A stretch of DNA of 6,509 nucleotides from Actinomycetota bacterium (lineage in GTDB: Bacteria; Actinomycetota; Aquicultoria; Aquicultorales; Aquicultoraceae). Where the stretch lies: NCBI GenBank assembly GCA_030017355.1, contig JASEIR010000131.1, positions 1 to 6,509 on the forward strand, in the 5' to 3' direction. The position numbers and the translations under genes are program-made. Each line of letters opens with the position of its first letter. Positions within the stretch are counted from its first letter, which is position 1. The notes under the pieces are model-generated. The model ran no database searches, was not told where the DNA came from, and worked only from the letters and a program-made list of their open reading frames with translations. Shown piece after piece: positions 6,351-6,509 of this stretch.

Positions 6351-6509
6351 ATTGGGGCGTCGCAGAATCAATACCTTAAAATTCGGAGATAACAGTCAGC
6401 TAGGATTAAGCTTAAGCCCGTAAATTCAAAATGAAAAATTAAAAATCAAGGCCTTTAAAAGGGCCGCAGTCCTGGTGAACTGTAGGTCTGAAGGACTGGA
6501 AACCCTGGG
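6351..6509. other. Non-coding tail after flhB
   Basis: No supported gene start lies in the 159 bases after flhB. In Bacilli and Clostridia flhA usually follows closely; here it either starts beyond the edge or is elsewhere. The stretch contains the palindrome TTAAGCTTAA (6406-6415), an A-rich tract (about 6421-6448), and hairpin-forming repeats to the right edge. No intrinsic terminator for the plus-strand operon is evident, since no hairpin is followed by a T run on that strand. Confidence 0.6.
6451..6509. other. Possible structured or repeat element cut by the right edge
   Basis: GGCC (6451-6454) and GGCC (6462-6465) enclose a TTTAAAA-like centre and can form a short stem. Immediately after, CAGTCCT (6467-6473) is perfectly complementary to AGGACTG (6492-6498), a 7-base stem around 18 bases. 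On the minus strand the first hairpin is followed by a T-rich tract, so it could be an intrinsic terminator for a leftward gene lying beyond the window. Alternatively this is the edge of a structured RNA or dispersed repeat. I matched it to no RNA family from memory. Confidence 0.3.

Noticed and set aside
6426..6509. Minus-strand frame open from the right edge to a TGA at 6426-6428
   Set aside because: Only 27 codons are visible, the end translates A/T-rich spacer into low-complexity residues, and the DNA has hairpin repeats; it could be the end of a gene, but nothing supports that.
6475..6509. GTG at 6475 as a possible start of flhA
   Set aside because: No ribosome binding site precedes it and the visible codons do not resemble a FlhA N-terminus.
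6451..6509. Cyclic-di-GMP, cobalamin, SAM or SRP RNA
   Set aside because: I compared the segment from memory with the conserved cores of these families and the diagnostic bases are absent.

Overview
The window is a flagellar and chemotaxis locus from a motile bacterium. Two divergent transcription units are separated by a 381-base intergenic region (2132-2512). On the minus strand are cheW and then the first 522 codons of cheA, which runs off the left edge. On the plus strand are fliO, fliP, fliQ, fliR and flhB, a tightly packed run encoding membrane parts of the flagellar type III export gate. All seven genes are recognisable from motifs. The DNA is moderately AT-rich. FliO has a signal peptide and extracytoplasmic domain like Bacillus subtilis FliO (FliZ), the export genes are in the order usual in Bacilli and Clostridia, and cheW is preceded by a sigma-28/SigD-like promoter. 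I therefore infer a Firmicute or another deep-branching Gram-positive-related lineage, but the sequence alone does not settle this.

Region by region: 1-1568 minus, CheA domains P1 to most of P4, with the C-terminal CheW-like domain outside the window. 1569-1642, a short gap holding the cheA ribosome binding site and a weak hairpin. 1643-2131 minus, complete CheW. 2132-2512, the divergent control region, with a sigma-28-type promoter facing cheW, and inverted repeats beside a weak sigma-A-like promoter facing fliO. 2513-6350 plus, fliO-fliP-fliQ-fliR-flhB; fliO and fliP overlap by ATGA, and the later junctions are 13-17 bases. 6351-6509, non-coding sequence with an A-rich tract and hairpin-forming repeats running into the right edge.

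How the genes work together: FliP, FliQ and FliR form the core export channel, FliO helps assemble FliP, and FlhB is the gate subunit that switches substrate class. CheA and CheW form the receptor-coupled kinase core that controls the motor through CheY. The most unusual point is in FlhB, where the near-universal autocleavage motif NPTH reads NPVK (residues 266-269) in an otherwise canonical protein. I found no mobile element, CRISPR array, tRNA or rRNA, and no wholly new system. The interesting material is the FlhB variant, the long FliO, and the two non-coding regions.
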